This document shows positions 20,202-31,879 of a stretch of 64,000 bases of DNA, in pieces. Position numbers and translations under genes: made by a program. The first letter of the stretch is position 1. The number at the start of each line of letters is the position of its first letter. Origin of the DNA: Metaphire vulgaris (lineage: Eukaryota; Annelida; Clitellata; Crassiclitellata; Megascolecidae); contig JACLAT010000159.1 in the NCBI GenBank assembly GCA_018105865.1, forward strand, positions 1 through 64,000, written 5' to 3'. The notes under the pieces were generated by a model. That model saw nothing but the letters and a program-made list of their open reading frames with translations, was not told the DNA's origin and ran no database searches.

Positions 20202-20870
20202 CACAAATGGTAGGCTTCTATTTGAATTTCAAATTAACCGACGTGAACGGCAACATCGCAGATGAAACTCATTTGGCCCACATGCGGTGAATTTCATCTT
20301 GAAACTCTTGAATAATATTTTTCAGAGAGCGAATCGAGATCTTGTCGAGCTAATCGCAACATTTAATGATTTAAAACACAAAGCATAAGAGAGAGAGAGA
20401 ATAGCGGCGTAGCCACTGAGGGGACTGGGGAGGGGGACAAGTCGTAAGATTTGCGCAAAACCAGCATCGACATAAATCAGAGAAATGTTACGGGGGAGGC
20501 ATGGGCGCCCACAGAAATCTCTCCAGGAGAAGCAAAACACATCTTAGCACAATGATCACGGTTAATATTTTGCAAGGTTTTCAAATTTCAATGTTAAATA
20601 TTGGTATTTGAAGTGCCCCTCTTGTCCTAATGTGCGGGCTCCTATGAGGAAGGGGTATAAAGGATGATCGGAACATTGTACACGAATGTACCAAGAAATC
20701 TTTGAATTCCTTTTTGTTCTCGTAGTATAGTTTCTTTACTCGAAATTGTCGATGTCCTCCCTCCCATCTTCTATTCCGGAACCCTGGCTGCTCCACTAGA
20801 ACGGAGTGACTGAATGAAGATGATTTGTGGCAAACTGTTACATTGTGTATAGTAATAGAGAATCGATCCT
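20202..20870. other. Upstream region of gene D, MITE debris
   Basis: Around 20400-20650 are fragments of old MITEs (GGCGTAGCCACTGAGGGG; CTTGTCCTAATGTGCGGGC). I see no gene. Confidence 0.4.
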
Positions 20871-20872
20871 TT

Positions 20873-21254
20873 GGGGCTGTCCATTAATTACGTCAACAAT
20901 TTAGGGGGAGGGGTTTAAAAGGTTTGACAGTTGTTGACAGGGGGTCAAGAGAAGTTGACGTCAACAATTTCACTTTTTACAAATAATAAAAAACTAGAAA
21001 ATTTCATGGAATACTACTTATTATAATGGAAAAGAGCATGGCAAAAAATGTCACAACCATCACATTTTGACACTCGCGAGCAAAAAAGGGAAAACATGGT
21101 CAACATGGCAAAATATTAACCTTGTTATTATAACCTGTCATTGATCTGGGGTCGAAAGTTTTTGACGTAATTATGGGGGTAACTGAAAGTTGACAGTTGT
21201 TGACAAGGGGAGGAGAAAAATTGCCCAAAAGTTGTTGACATGATTAATGGACAT
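20873..21254. repeat. GGGGCTGTCCATTAATTACGTCA MITE-like element
   Basis: The left end GGCTGTCCATTAATTACGTCA is mirrored by TGACATGATTAATGGACA at the right, and TTGACAG(TTG)TTGACA words recur inside. It is related to 10331-10790. I could not read a target duplication. Confidence 0.6.
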
Positions 21255-21259
21255 CTCTT

Positions 21260-21705
21260 TTGCCAAAAGAAGCTGACAAACAAGTGCATCTTAAAGCGGA
21301 ACAATGGTAGCAGACTGTGTGACTGTCTGTTGAAACTAATGATTTTAAAAACCAAAGATATGCTTCATTATGGATCGTGATACTCTGTATGTACGCGGTC
21401 GAATGATTTAAGCAAATGCTAATGAGTAACACATGTTTTTTGTCAGCAATACTACTTAATACGTGGTTTTACCGACAGCAAATGTAGACGTCGTTAGTTG
21501 AATATCAGCTGTCGACCCATCGATCAGACATCTGCCTAGTCAACCAGCAAATTGAATTTTTAAAGAAACAATAAATTTAAACCGACAATTTGAAGTGTTT
21601 AAAAAATTAAAAGATCTTAGTAAAAATATTACTGATTTATTTTAATGCGTCTATTATAATAAATTATATATATTAGCCTATATATTTTAGGTGGGTCTAT
21701 AATAG

Positions 21706-21765
<60 letters not shown>

Positions 21766-22445
21766 GTGGGTCGAAAACTATTTTTTGAAGTTGTGAAGTT
21801 GTAACATGTGTAGACAGTTGATCCTGAATATACTGATTGTGAGAGCGTTACTTTTTTCAATCGGTCAATGTTCCACTCCCAACTTTCACTTGAATAAGTA
21901 ACACCCCTTCGTAAAATATAGAGATTTTATTCAATATTTAAATTTAGAATAGGCCTACTTTAAAACAAGAAATTATTTTTTGCTAAATCACATATATTTT
22001 ACTTATATTTCCGTGACTAAAATGTAGTCACATGTCGAGTAAACTCAGCGGTGCAGCCATTATAGGGACATCGGGAGGGGTCTGGTCCTTATATAACATA
22101 CCACGCGTGACTAAAAACTGGAAAAAGCGCAAGAAAGAGTCATAATTAAAAAGCATACAGGCTATATTTAGAATGCCAGCATAGCAGACTGGAGAACAGT
22201 GTCACAAAAAGTCATCTTTGCTATCAATCCTAGGCAATTCCAGTTGCGACAAAAATGTTATCGCTTTTGTTCCACCAGCTCTAGTTTTTTTTAGATACGG
22301 CTTAGTCGCCCTTGTATTTTGATCACACACATATTGCATTTATTGAGGAATAAGCTTATGTGCAATTTGGAAATGCTCTTTGTTGAGTTGTGAACAAAAA
22401 TTGATCACCGTCGTTTTTCATTGTTGCATTTGATTCATTCATTCA
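21260..22445. other. 5' flank of gene B, AT-rich with (TA)n
   Basis: A (TA)n run is at 21706-21763. The stretch 22245-22440 (GCTCTAGTTTTT, GATACGGCTTAGTCGCCCTTG, TTCATTGTTGCATTTG) recurs at 33180-33290 and 44325-44400, so it is part of the duplicated gene-family flank. I see no gene. Confidence 0.5.
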
Positions 22446-23085
22446 TTCATTAGTTCACATGGACGACAGAGGTCCGTTGTGCCAATCTCGTGTTGCGCGA
22501 GTTGTGACCGCGACCGATGGCTGAGTGCCATTCATGATGAATTGTGGAAGGAAGACCATCGCCGATCTGCTGGGGCCATGTACGGCGTGGTCTGCCAGGA
22601 GGTCTTCTCCAGCTCGGAGGAGGACGCGTCTCGGTGCGTCGAGCAATGGCGCAGGTGAGAGCGCGGTGGGCCGAAATGTTCTTGTCCTGGCGAGCCACAT
22701 GACCGAAGAGAGACAGACGGCGTCGCGTGATAATTTCTGTCACTGGCAGGAGGGCAGTCTGTTTGGAAACTGCTTCATTGGTCACGAATTCAAACCAGCG
22801 AATGCAGAGAAGCTGTCTCTGACAGCGCATATGGAACGCCTGTAGTCTTTGAAAGTCTCGTGTAAGCAGAGTCCAAGTCTCAGAACCATATAGGAGAATA
22901 GGCAGGACGCAGGACTGATAAATACGGATCTTCGTACCGAGCTGTATCTGTCTTTGGCGCCATAGATTTTGAAGAGATCTCATGGCAGATGCAGCTATGC
23001 CGATTCTGCGAGTAATGTCCCGCTGACACCTGCCATCAGAACTCTGGACACTGCCCAGGTAAGTTGCAATTGCCAAGAGCAAAAC
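22441..23085 (-). mobile_element. RTE-like LINE 3' fragment with (CATT)n end
   Basis: The minus-strand frame 23082-22450 encodes ATYLGSVQSSDGRCQRDI, LLYGSETWTLLTRDFQRL, RRLSLFGHVARQDKN and PPGRPRRTWP, the end of an RTE-type RT. The 3' end is a (CATT)n tract at 22434-22453, a common RTE tail. The flanks GTTGCATTTG (about 22424) and GTTGCAATTG (about 23063) look like a target duplication with one mismatch. The unfilled counterpart reads GTTGCATTTGGCAAGGGC at 44388. Confidence 0.8.
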
Positions 23086-23149
23086 GGGCGCATTCCTGAT
23101 TTGTCTATTCGTTTAATAGAAAAGGGAAATGGAGAACTCTGAAAATGGC

Positions 23150-23823
23150 TGTTATGACACTTTGAGAAGGCCAACAAATAATAAGCGACACGAACATATA
23201 ATTAACATATGTTCTCACTCGGAGAGATCATTAGGATCATTAGGATTATTGTAATAATAATAATTTTTAATAGAAGGTGACTTTATAGTTAAAATCTATT
23301 AAGCAGTAAATAGCAAACAATATAACACTATATATTAAGAAAGACTGTTAGATTGGTGGATATCTGCGAATCAGGAGAAGCCAGTTGAAAGGCGAAACTT
23401 GATTGACAGATAGCCGCTGGATATAAGCTAGGGAAGAGGGCGAGGCAGGACTCTCGCCCGGGAACAGTGAAACGAAAGACTGAAATTAAAACCCGGAGAG
23501 GCGAGAAGTCGAAAATATAGTGTGAAGAATCGTAACGTATATCTAGAGAAATGTTGTCGGAAATTAAGAACTGTTTTAGACGAAAGATATGTTAATATCT
23601 GCTAGGAGAAGAAACAACTGCGTGTAATGATCTGTCTCGGTTATTCATTAAATCTTGCGAAAATCCAGTTGAACGGTGTTTGTTCGGTGACGTCGTACGA
23701 ACTCATCGCGTGCCCCCGAAGAGCGCGATTTTGAGCCAGGCCACTCGGACAAGCTGATTCAATAGCACCGCTACCACCATAATGTCGAAAAGGAGTGTAC
23801 GACAACAAACTTTTCACATTACA
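23150..23823 (+). repeat. Left LTR
   Basis: It starts TGTTATGACACTTTGAG and ends TTTTCACATTACA. It is the same length as the right LTR. The bases just after it (TCGTGACCAGCG) should hold the primer-binding site, but I cannot match them to a tRNA with confidence. Confidence 0.95.
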
Positions 23824-24355
23824 TCGTGACCAGCGAAAAAGGAAACTTCACGAACAACATCCGGACTGGAGAGGAAACTACGAAGCAGACGTTGACGCCG
23901 ACAACAAGGAAGGATAAACAACAAGGAGAAAGGAAGAAGCATCAAGACGGATCGCGCTGAACGGAGGGCAGAGCTCTGAAGAAACTCGTGAGACAAAGGG
24001 CTGGATGCGAGAACCGAAAGAAGGCGACGCACAGCAAAAGAGAAAATTGTCCCGGGTGAGCGGCTTCCAGTTTACTCGATTGTTTGATGATTTCTGTATG
24101 CTTGAGACTGTATATTATTGTTTCATCCTGTTTTCTCTGTGAAAGAGATTTGTTGAAAACCTCGTGATTAATTAATTATTTGATTATGGTAATAATTTGT
24201 GAGTCGACTGTTTAGACGAGGGGCAGAATCGGACTACAAACTACAAGACTGACAGCCGAAGATTATTTGTTGAATTTGTCGGTTGAGTTATATGATTTGT
24301 GTGTTTACTAGAGAGTTTTATGTTTATTTTGTGATCAAATCAATTTTGTTTTAAA

Positions 24356-27300
24356 ATGTTTGACACAATGACGAAGAGGCAGCTAGAAGAAGAATGCCTA
24401 GCTCGAGCCATAGACACGACAGGTTTGACCAAAAAGGAACTGGTCAAAAGACTGAAAGGTCATGAAAGGAGAGTCCAGACTCAGAGAGAAGACTGCTTGG
24501 AGGCTGATGTGGAACAGGCTGGAGAGGAAAGCGAGGAAGAGACAATTCCCACTGATGTAAATGGAAGGCGAATGCAGTTAGCTCTGATTCAGGCAGAAGA
24601 ACGGCGATTTGCAGCAGAAGCAGACGCAGCGAAAGGGAAAGAGCTAACGGCCAGGGCGGAAATGGAAATGATGATGGCAAAAGCAACCGCAGCCAGAGAG
24701 GAGGCGGCTGCCGAGGAAAGAAAGTCAAGATCAGAGAGGGAGAAATTGGAGGTTGAAGCAGAAGTTGCAAAAAGAAAGGAGCTAACTGCACGGGCTGAAG
24801 CTGATGCAGATGAAAGACGAGCAAAATCAGAAAGAGAGAGGTTGGAAGCCGACAAACAGAGATTTGAAATGGAATTAACGCTGTTAAGAGAAAAAGCTAA
24901 AATGGGTCTAGTTCAGCAAAATTTGACAGCTGGAGACGCCGAGACTGTTGAGACAAATCGTAATTCAATTGTAAAGTTACCCACAATGCATGAAAATGAA
25001 GATGTCATTTCATACTTTCATTCATTCGAGAAGATTGCGTGTTTAAATAATGTAGATGAAACACATTGGTCAAAAATGCTACCGGCTTTGTTAAACAGCA
25101 CGATGAGGGCGCACTATAACCGTTTGTCATATGAAATATGTAATGATTATCGAAGGCTTAAATGTGAACTGTTAAAGTCATGTCGAATGAATTCAAAATA
25201 TTATTGGGATAAGTTTAAACAGATGCATCGTTCGGGGAAAGAATCGTATGCACAATTTTTAACACGACTGAGCGATATGCAGGAATATTATTTCCAATCA
25301 AAAGAAATAAACACTTTTGAAGAACTGAAAGATGATATTTTAGTAGAACGATTTAAGGAATCGTTGCCAAGCGATACTAGATATTTTGTAGATGCTAGAA
25401 ACCCAGTGAATGCGGTGGAAGTAGCAAAATTGGCGGATCTTCATTATGAATGCACGCTGGAAGCTAAGAAGGACAATAGATTTAATAAAGGCAATGGATC
25501 ATGGAAAAAATTTAATGACCCAGAGCAAAATTTCGACAGAAATCAAACAAAACCGGTCGAAAACTTTGTTAATCGGGGAGAAGGGCAAAAACCAAACAAT
25601 GGCAATAATTTTAACAGGCAGGGCCACTCCCAAGTCGATGAGAGCGGAGCCAGAACAAAAGGATGCTTCAATTGCCAAGCAAGCTCACATAAAATAGCCC
25701 AATGTCCTTTGTTGTCAAGGCCACAAGTTAATTACATCTCGCGAAAGGGTCCAAACGACACTTTATTACAAGAATACAAAAGAAAATTTAGTATACAAGT
25801 AAGTGTAAATGATAAAAATGCATATGGCCTGAGGGACACTGCAAGCGATATAACTTTAATAAGTTCTGATTTAGCAAGAGGAAAACCTCTGATACGAGAT
25901 AGAAAACTCAATGTCCAGTCGACATTTGGTCAAATAAAATGGTTAGATGCGTGTGAAATTCAAATAGCTTCGCCTCATTTCGGATCAAACAGCCCAGTCA
26001 CAATAATAGCTGGCATAGTCAAAACCTTGAAAACACAAATCATAATTGGTAATGATCTTTTCATTCAAAACCCTGAATTAAAAGACACAGTGAGTGCCTG
26101 TGATCACAGTTCAAAGGCGAGCCCTGAAGCTAAAAACTCGGAACCAAAGAAACCTACATCTGAAGATGGTAGGGAGGAGGGAAAGGATCGGACACTCGAT
26201 CATGATCCCGTGAAACCTGATCACATGGCCGAAGTCATGATAGTGACCAGAAGCGGCGTGAATGGGCAGGGTTCAAACACTTCAGAAGTTCCCCGAGTTC
26301 CTCGACCGACAGGCGAGGGTGATCATACGAAATTAACCACCTGTCCCGAATTGAATTCGATGAACAGGGAGGGTGAGGGTGAAATTAAAGACAGTTCATC
26401 GGTAATGATAGAATTCGACGAAGAGACTCGATCACAAAAGCCAGTGCCGGCCGACGCAGATGCCTGGAGCGTGACTAATGGCTTTAAAATGATCTACACT
26501 AGAACCGAGGAATCTTTGAACTCCGAAGACTCGCCACTGGAAGCAAAGGAATTCCAGAAAACTCAAAGGTCAGATGAGAGTCTGACAGTTTATCAGAGAA
26601 GCACAGAAGATAATGAATCTGGCTACGAAGAGAATAAGAGATTCTTGTACAAAGATAAGACCGAAGGAAAGGAGCCGACAAATCGCTTATCGGTAATTAA
26701 AGAGACAGACTTCGAGAACCCAATGCAAACGGCAGAACTTCTCGACGAGAACGCCTATAGCGAAACAAATGAACTCGCTACGATGGACACTAACGCAGAT
26801 GGACACAGAACACAGGAGCCTTTGAAATTTAATAGCCTCCCGTTAGAGACAGAACAACCACAGAAGACGCAAAGAGACCTGTCGCAAGGCAAAGCAGGTC
26901 TAACTAAAGGAACAGACGCTCGAAGACAGAACGAAAATAACGAAAAATGCAGTCGAGAAACTTTGAGTGGAAGCAATATCGATGATACAGAGAAGAGAAA
27001 TATAGAAACTTCATCAAATATAATCAACAAAGAATACACTGACATAGCTATAAACATTGAAAGTCACTTATCACCAGAATTACAAAAGAATCTTAGAGAA
27101 CTGCCAGCAGAATTTGAAACAAAAATTATCAATAAAACAGGCGAACCATTCGAAATAAAATTATCAATGCATTCAACTAAAAACGAAAAGACGGCACCCA
27201 AGTCCCAAAAGATATCTGAGAGTTGTAGAGGATGGAATTATCCGTTGAAAAATATGATAGAAGATAAACAGACTAATATATCAAATAGGACCACGCAGTT

Positions 27301-27385
27301 TAAGAAATCTTCAGAATTATTATCAGCTTCACCAGAATTAAATAAATTATTTAGGTCATGTAGTGAGGCGACTGGAATGGGATAG
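24356..27385 (+). CDS. Gag-protease-like protein of the LTR element (1009 aa)
   Basis: This would be the structural protein of a retrotransposon particle. Residues about 6-37 (KRQLEEECLARAIDTTGLTK onward) resemble a SAP motif, a DNA-binding helix-turn-helix seen at the N-terminus of some retrotransposon Gags. Residues about 70-195 are an Ala/Glu/Arg-rich coiled coil with a repeated RAEAEADE-type pattern. Residues about 215-370 look like a Gag capsid region (ILVERFKESLP). A CCHC zinc knuckle, CFNCQASSHKIAQC, is at about 437-450. A retropepsin-like region follows, with LRDTASDITLIS at about 491 and IIIGNDLF at about 562. The usual DTG/DSG is DTA here, so activity is doubtful. The last 420 residues are Glu/Lys/Ser/Thr-rich and look unstructured. 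The frame ends with TAG and no pol follows. Confidence 0.85.
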   Translation: MFDTMTKRQLEEECLARAIDTTGLTKKELVKRLKGHERRVQTQREDCLEADVEQAGEESEEETIPTDVNGRRMQLALIQAEERRFAAEADAAKGKELTARAEMEMMMAKATAAREEAAAEERKSRSEREKLEVEAEVAKRKELTARAEADADERRAKSERERLEADKQRFEMELTLLREKAKMGLVQQNLTAGDAETVETNRNSIVKLPTMHENEDVISYFHSFEKIACLNNVDETHWSKMLPALLNSTMRAHYNRLSYEICNDYRRLKCELLKSCRMNSKYYWDKFKQMHRSGKESYAQFLTRLSDMQEYYFQSKEINTFEELKDDILVERFKESLPSDTRYFVDARNPVNAVEVAKLADLHYECTLEAKKDNRFNKGNGSWKKFNDPEQNFDRNQTKPVENFVNRGEGQKPNNGNNFNRQGHSQVDESGARTKGCFNCQASSHKIAQCPLLSRPQVNYISRKGPNDTLLQEYKRKFSIQVSVNDKNAYGLRDTASDITLISSDLARGKPLIRDRKLNVQSTFGQIKWLDACEIQIASPHFGSNSPVTIIAGIVKTLKTQIIIGNDLFIQNPELKDTVSACDHSSKASPEAKNSEPKKPTSEDGREEGKDRTLDHDPVKPDHMAEVMIVTRSGVNGQGSNTSEVPRVPRPTGEGDHTKLTTCPELNSMNREGEGEIKDSSSVMIEFDEETRSQKPVPADADAWSVTNGFKMIYTRTEESLNSEDSPLEAKEFQKTQRSDESLTVYQRSTEDNESGYEENKRFLYKDKTEGKEPTNRLSVIKETDFENPMQTAELLDENAYSETNELATMDTNADGHRTQEPLKFNSLPLETEQPQKTQRDLSQGKAGLTKGTDARRQNENNEKCSRETLSGSNIDDTEKRNIETSSNIINKEYTDIAINIESHLSPELQKNLRELPAEFETKIINKTGEPFEIKLSMHSTKNEKTAPKSQKISESCRGWNYPLKNMIEDKQTNISNRTTQFKKSSELLSASPELNKLFRSCSEATGMG

Positions 27386-28182
27386 AAAACCTATCGGGAG
27401 ATTATCTCAGGCATACTTAGAGACATAAACGCCTACATTTGCTATGCTGTAAATATATACACTGCTTAACTACATACGAAAATTGATAATACGTATAAAG
27501 AAATCTTTATGGATCAAGAGATCATACGAGAAGCTAATTTTGTACTATGTTTATTATTCTGTTTTGTTTTATATTAATGTTTAATTTGAATCATGCATTC
27601 TATTGTTAAACGTGACCATCAGCTCACATTGATTTTTTAACATGGATTGTCAGACAGCTTATCCTGAGCCTATTCAGAGCTATAAAAGGCGTATATTGCT
27701 GTACAGAAATTACTCATTGCATACAGATGAAAACTGTTGTTAAAATCTGTGTTGATCATATATTGATCTAGAAATCTAGTTTTTTTTTGTGTTTGAGCGA
27801 AATTAAGCTTGTAAATAAATTTATCAGTGTCTATTACCATATTATAGTAACATAAGAAGTAGCATATGAATGTTACATTTCAGCTCACATTAAGCGTTTT
27901 TTTCTTATATGTTTTTGTTTTAAATGAGTATTAGCATTATAGAGTGCATTTTTCTCTTTTGTTCCTTTGTTTCTTTTAATATGGGTTTACATAGAGGCTT
28001 TTATAAGTGCGATACAAGTTGTTCGAATTATATGTTTTAGATGCGCTGTATAACGATGTATGAATTTACTCTTGTACATCTCATCCGAGGAGAACTGAAG
28101 TCGCTATAGAACTCTTACTAGACAACGGCCATCTCCATCATTGAAGCCCGACCTATCATCCGTCAGCTTCGAGGGCGAATGG
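27386..28182 (+). other. Untranslated 3' interior of the LTR element
   Basis: About 800 AT-rich bases without a frame separate the stop codon from the right LTR. The bases before the LTR (CGAGGGCGAATGG) are only weakly purine-rich, so the polypurine tract is poor or displaced. Confidence 0.6.
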
Positions 28183-28856
28183 TGTTATGACACTTTGAGA
28201 AGGCCAACAAATAATAAGCGACACGAACATATAATTAACATATGTTCTCACTCGGAGAGATCATTAGGATCATTAGGATTATTGTAATAATAATAATTTT
28301 TAATAGAAGGTGACTTTATAGTTAAAATCTATTAAGCAGTAAATAGCAAACAATATAACACTATATATTAAGAAAGACTGTTAGATTGGTGGATATCTGC
28401 GAATCAGGAGAAGCCAGTTGAAAGGCGAAACTTGATTGACAGATAGCCGCTGGATATAAGCTAGGGAAGAGGGCGAGGCAGGACTCTCGCCCGGGAACAG
28501 TGAAACGAAAGACTGAAATTAAAACCCGGAGAGGCGAGAAGTCGAAAATATAGTGTGAAGAATCGTAACGTATATCTAGAGAAATGTTGTCGGAAATTAA
28601 GAACTGTTTTAGACGAAAGATATGTTAATATCTGCTAGGAGAAGAAACAACTGCGTGTAATGATCTGTCTCGGTTATTCATTAAATCTTGCGAAAATCCA
28701 GTTGAACGGTGTTTGTTCGGTGACGTCGTACGAACTCATCGCGTGCCCCCGAAGAGCGCGATTTTGAGCCAGGCCACTCGGACAAGCTGATTCAATAGCA
28801 CCGCTACCACCATAATGTCGAAAAGGAGTGTACGACAACAAACTTTTCACATTACA
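28183..28856 (+). repeat. Right LTR
   Basis: This is the second copy of the 674-bp LTR. It ends 80 bp before the ATG of gene B, so any promoter activity of the LTR would point into gene B. Confidence 0.95.
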
Positions 28857-28936
28857 ATGGCAATCTTATAACACACTCACTCTCAAATACCACCATGTCA
28901 TCTTCAGAAGAGCGCCTAACGTGTCTCGTGTCTGCA

Positions 28937-29405
28937 ATGGAGACCGGAATCCTCATTCGTTTCTGGCTGAAGATTTTCTTCGTGGTTGTTCTTCTGTTTC
29001 ATCTGGTCGAAATGTGCAAACGTAAGATTCAATATCCTAATTTCAATCAAATACGGTACAATGATCCGATTTTTGGCTTTGCTTACGAGTACGGAATAAA
29101 CTACTGACCAGCTTCCTATTATTTTGCATGCTATCAGCATTACATACAGACATATAGTTTCCTAGCGTCTGCCTGTCTGTTCCGTAAAGCCGCCTTCATT
29201 GGATGATGACGTGCTGCTGTTATTTTATAATTCGATGCTAAGGAACGTATATTTTAATATTGCGCGGAAATTGAGGATTGCGACGTAATTCTGTTAGTTG
29301 TCTGGCTGTACGCTGCTCTCTCTGTATCTTAAAGATTATAGGCATTTTCAAACTTTGTGTGTGTGTTCCCTCATTTTTCCAATCCATCTATTCTTTATCC
29401 CTTTC

Positions 29406-29455
<50 letters not shown>

Positions 29456-31806
29456 ACTGAAAATAGTGAATAAAAGACCAGGGCTCGAATATGTTGTTTT
29501 AAAAATCTAGGGATTTTAGGTTTTCAGAACCGTTTGCACTGTTGAGAGTCAGTCTCTCCAACTTTTGCATACGTGGAATGAATTTGTTTTCATTTACACT
29601 GTTTATAACGAATTTATATAATAGGATGTTTGTCGTTTGGTAATTTAGGCGGATGCAACGTAGACTCAGACTGCTCACCGCTCCAATTCTGCACCCTTGT
29701 AAAATGTTGCAAGTAAGATTTGCCAGCCAAACTGATGCATTACAACTGTTTTTGATTAGTTCAAATATTAGTTGTCTGGCTGTATACGCTGCTCTCTGAA
29801 TCTTATAGATTACAGGCATTATAGATTATAATTATAGAAGTCGTAGCGAGTGTCAGATCGTCACCCAACAAGCAGTGCTCCATCTGACCCACTGCCTATT
29901 AAGTGGCTTCTTAAGGATGTGATCCTCACGTTGGCTCCGTTTCTGACGGCCATAATGACTGCTTCCCTCGTTAATGGCGAGTTTCCGTTGCCGTGGAAGC
30001 ATGCCGTTACCCGCCCGAACCTTAAGCGGGCAGGCCTTGATCCCACCGACCTAGCCAGTTTCAGACCAATAGCCAACCTTCCATTCCTGTCGAAGCTGCT
30101 CGAGAGACTGGTGAACACGCAACTCGTCAGGCACCTGGCCTGTAACGGTCTCAAGCCGCGTCATCAGTCTGCCTATCGAGCGGGCCATTCCACTGAGACA
30201 GCCCTGCTCAGGATTTTCAACGACATTGTTGACGCGACTACCAATGGCGATCAGGCGCTTCTGTGTATGCTTGACCTCTCCGCAGCGTTCGATACCGTAC
30301 ACCACTCTCAGTGGCGTATTTACCATTGGGCCATTTGGGCCATGCCCTCCCCCTTTGGTCTTGGCCTAGCCTGTCCCCAGACCCCCATTATAGGCGAGCG
30401 CGAAGCGCGAGCCATGGGCTGGCCCCTTACCAAAATTCTAAATACGCCACTGACCACTCTATCCTCATTCGCCGCCCCGAGCTATCCTTCGGGATTAAAG
30501 ACCAAGCGCTACTCTGGCTGTACGACTACCTCTCCGAGAGGACGCAGTCTGTCACCTGGGAGGGCCGCACCTCAGCTAAATGTCCTGTACGCTGCGGAGT
30601 ACCACAAGGGTCAATCCTAGGCCCACCTCTGTTTATCTTATACGTCGCGGATGTGGGACGTAGACTCGCATGGGCTTGCCTGGCATGCTTATGCTGATGG
30701 CGGGCAGGTGTACTCCTCCTGCCCACCCCTGGAGACGGATCATCTGCGAGCTCGCCTACAAGACTGCATCTGCGAGATAATGCAGTGGACAGCGACAAAC
30801 CGCCTTGCGTTAAACCCCAAAAAACTGAACTGTTGTGGATTAACAATCCTCGAAGGGTCCACCAGATCAGTCGAACGCCGTTTACGATCGGAGAGGCTGT
30901 CGTCGCTCCGTCTACCGAAGTGCGCCTCCTCGGTGTTCTCCTTGACGACTCCCTATCGTTCGTCGGCCAAGTGAACTTCGTAACCCGCGCTTGTTACTTT
31001 CAGCTCCGAAAGATTAGGGAGATTCGTCGTTACATCTCAACATCAGCTGCGATACATCTAGTCCGTGCCTTGGTGTTATCTAGGTTGAATTATTGTAATA
31101 GCCTCCTCCTCGGTCTTCCCGACTATCAGCTGGGCCGACTGCAATCGGTCCTGAACGTTGCCGCCCGGATGATTTTCGGTGCCAGGTGGCATGACCATGT
31201 TACCCCGTTATTGAAGAATAAGCTCCATTGGCTCAAGATCCCAAAGCGTATCGTTTTTAAACGATGCTCGCTGACCTTCCGAGCCTTGTATGACCATTTC
31301 TGCCCGGAATATCTTTCGCCGTTGATACGCAGGCCGGTGATGACAGACTGTCGCAAACAGCTTCGTTCTAGCAAACGATCTCACCTCTACGTTCCCCCTC
31401 CGTCCAAGACCGTGAAGCTTGGAGAAAGATCCGTGACTCGGGGCAATCCTCTCCTTTGGAACGCACTTCCAGTTTCAGTGACCATGACAACCAACTTCGA
31501 GTCGTTCTTATCGAATCTTTAAACGCATTTATTTCGTATATCGTATGACTGCCTTTTGTAAAACGCTCTTGTCTTTAGCCTTGGCCATGCTATAGTGCTA
31601 CATATATAAGGGGTTACAGTTTTCCTTGAAGGACCGCTTCTAGAGGACTTTGCGCCGGACTTCTTCACGGCAGCAAAGTTTTTTCCATCATCTCAGTGGA
31701 TTTTAACATCGCCACCTTCTGAACTTCATTGACATGTCAGCGGTGTCAAAGCGCTTTTGATTTTGGATTTTAAACCATGCGTACAGCGCTATATAAATTG
31801 TCCTGG

Positions 31807-31879
<73 letters not shown>

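Larger units (their letters stand above)
23150..28856 (+). mobile_element. LTR retrotransposon encoding only Gag and protease-like domains
   Basis: Two 674-bp direct repeats with TG..CA ends bound it, and the target duplication ATGGC flanks it (23145-23149, 28857-28861). The one long frame (24356-27385) has Gag-type, CCHC and retropepsin-like parts. No reverse transcriptase, RNase H or integrase is present in the 4.4-kb interior, so it must be mobilised by an autonomous relative. The left and right LTRs appear identical by eye, so insertion was recent. The preinsertion sequence is preserved at 44461-44500. Confidence 0.9.

Noticed and set aside
24444..24855. Minus-strand frames with Leu/Ser-rich composition
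   Set aside because: Shadows of the coiled-coil part of the Gag-like gene.
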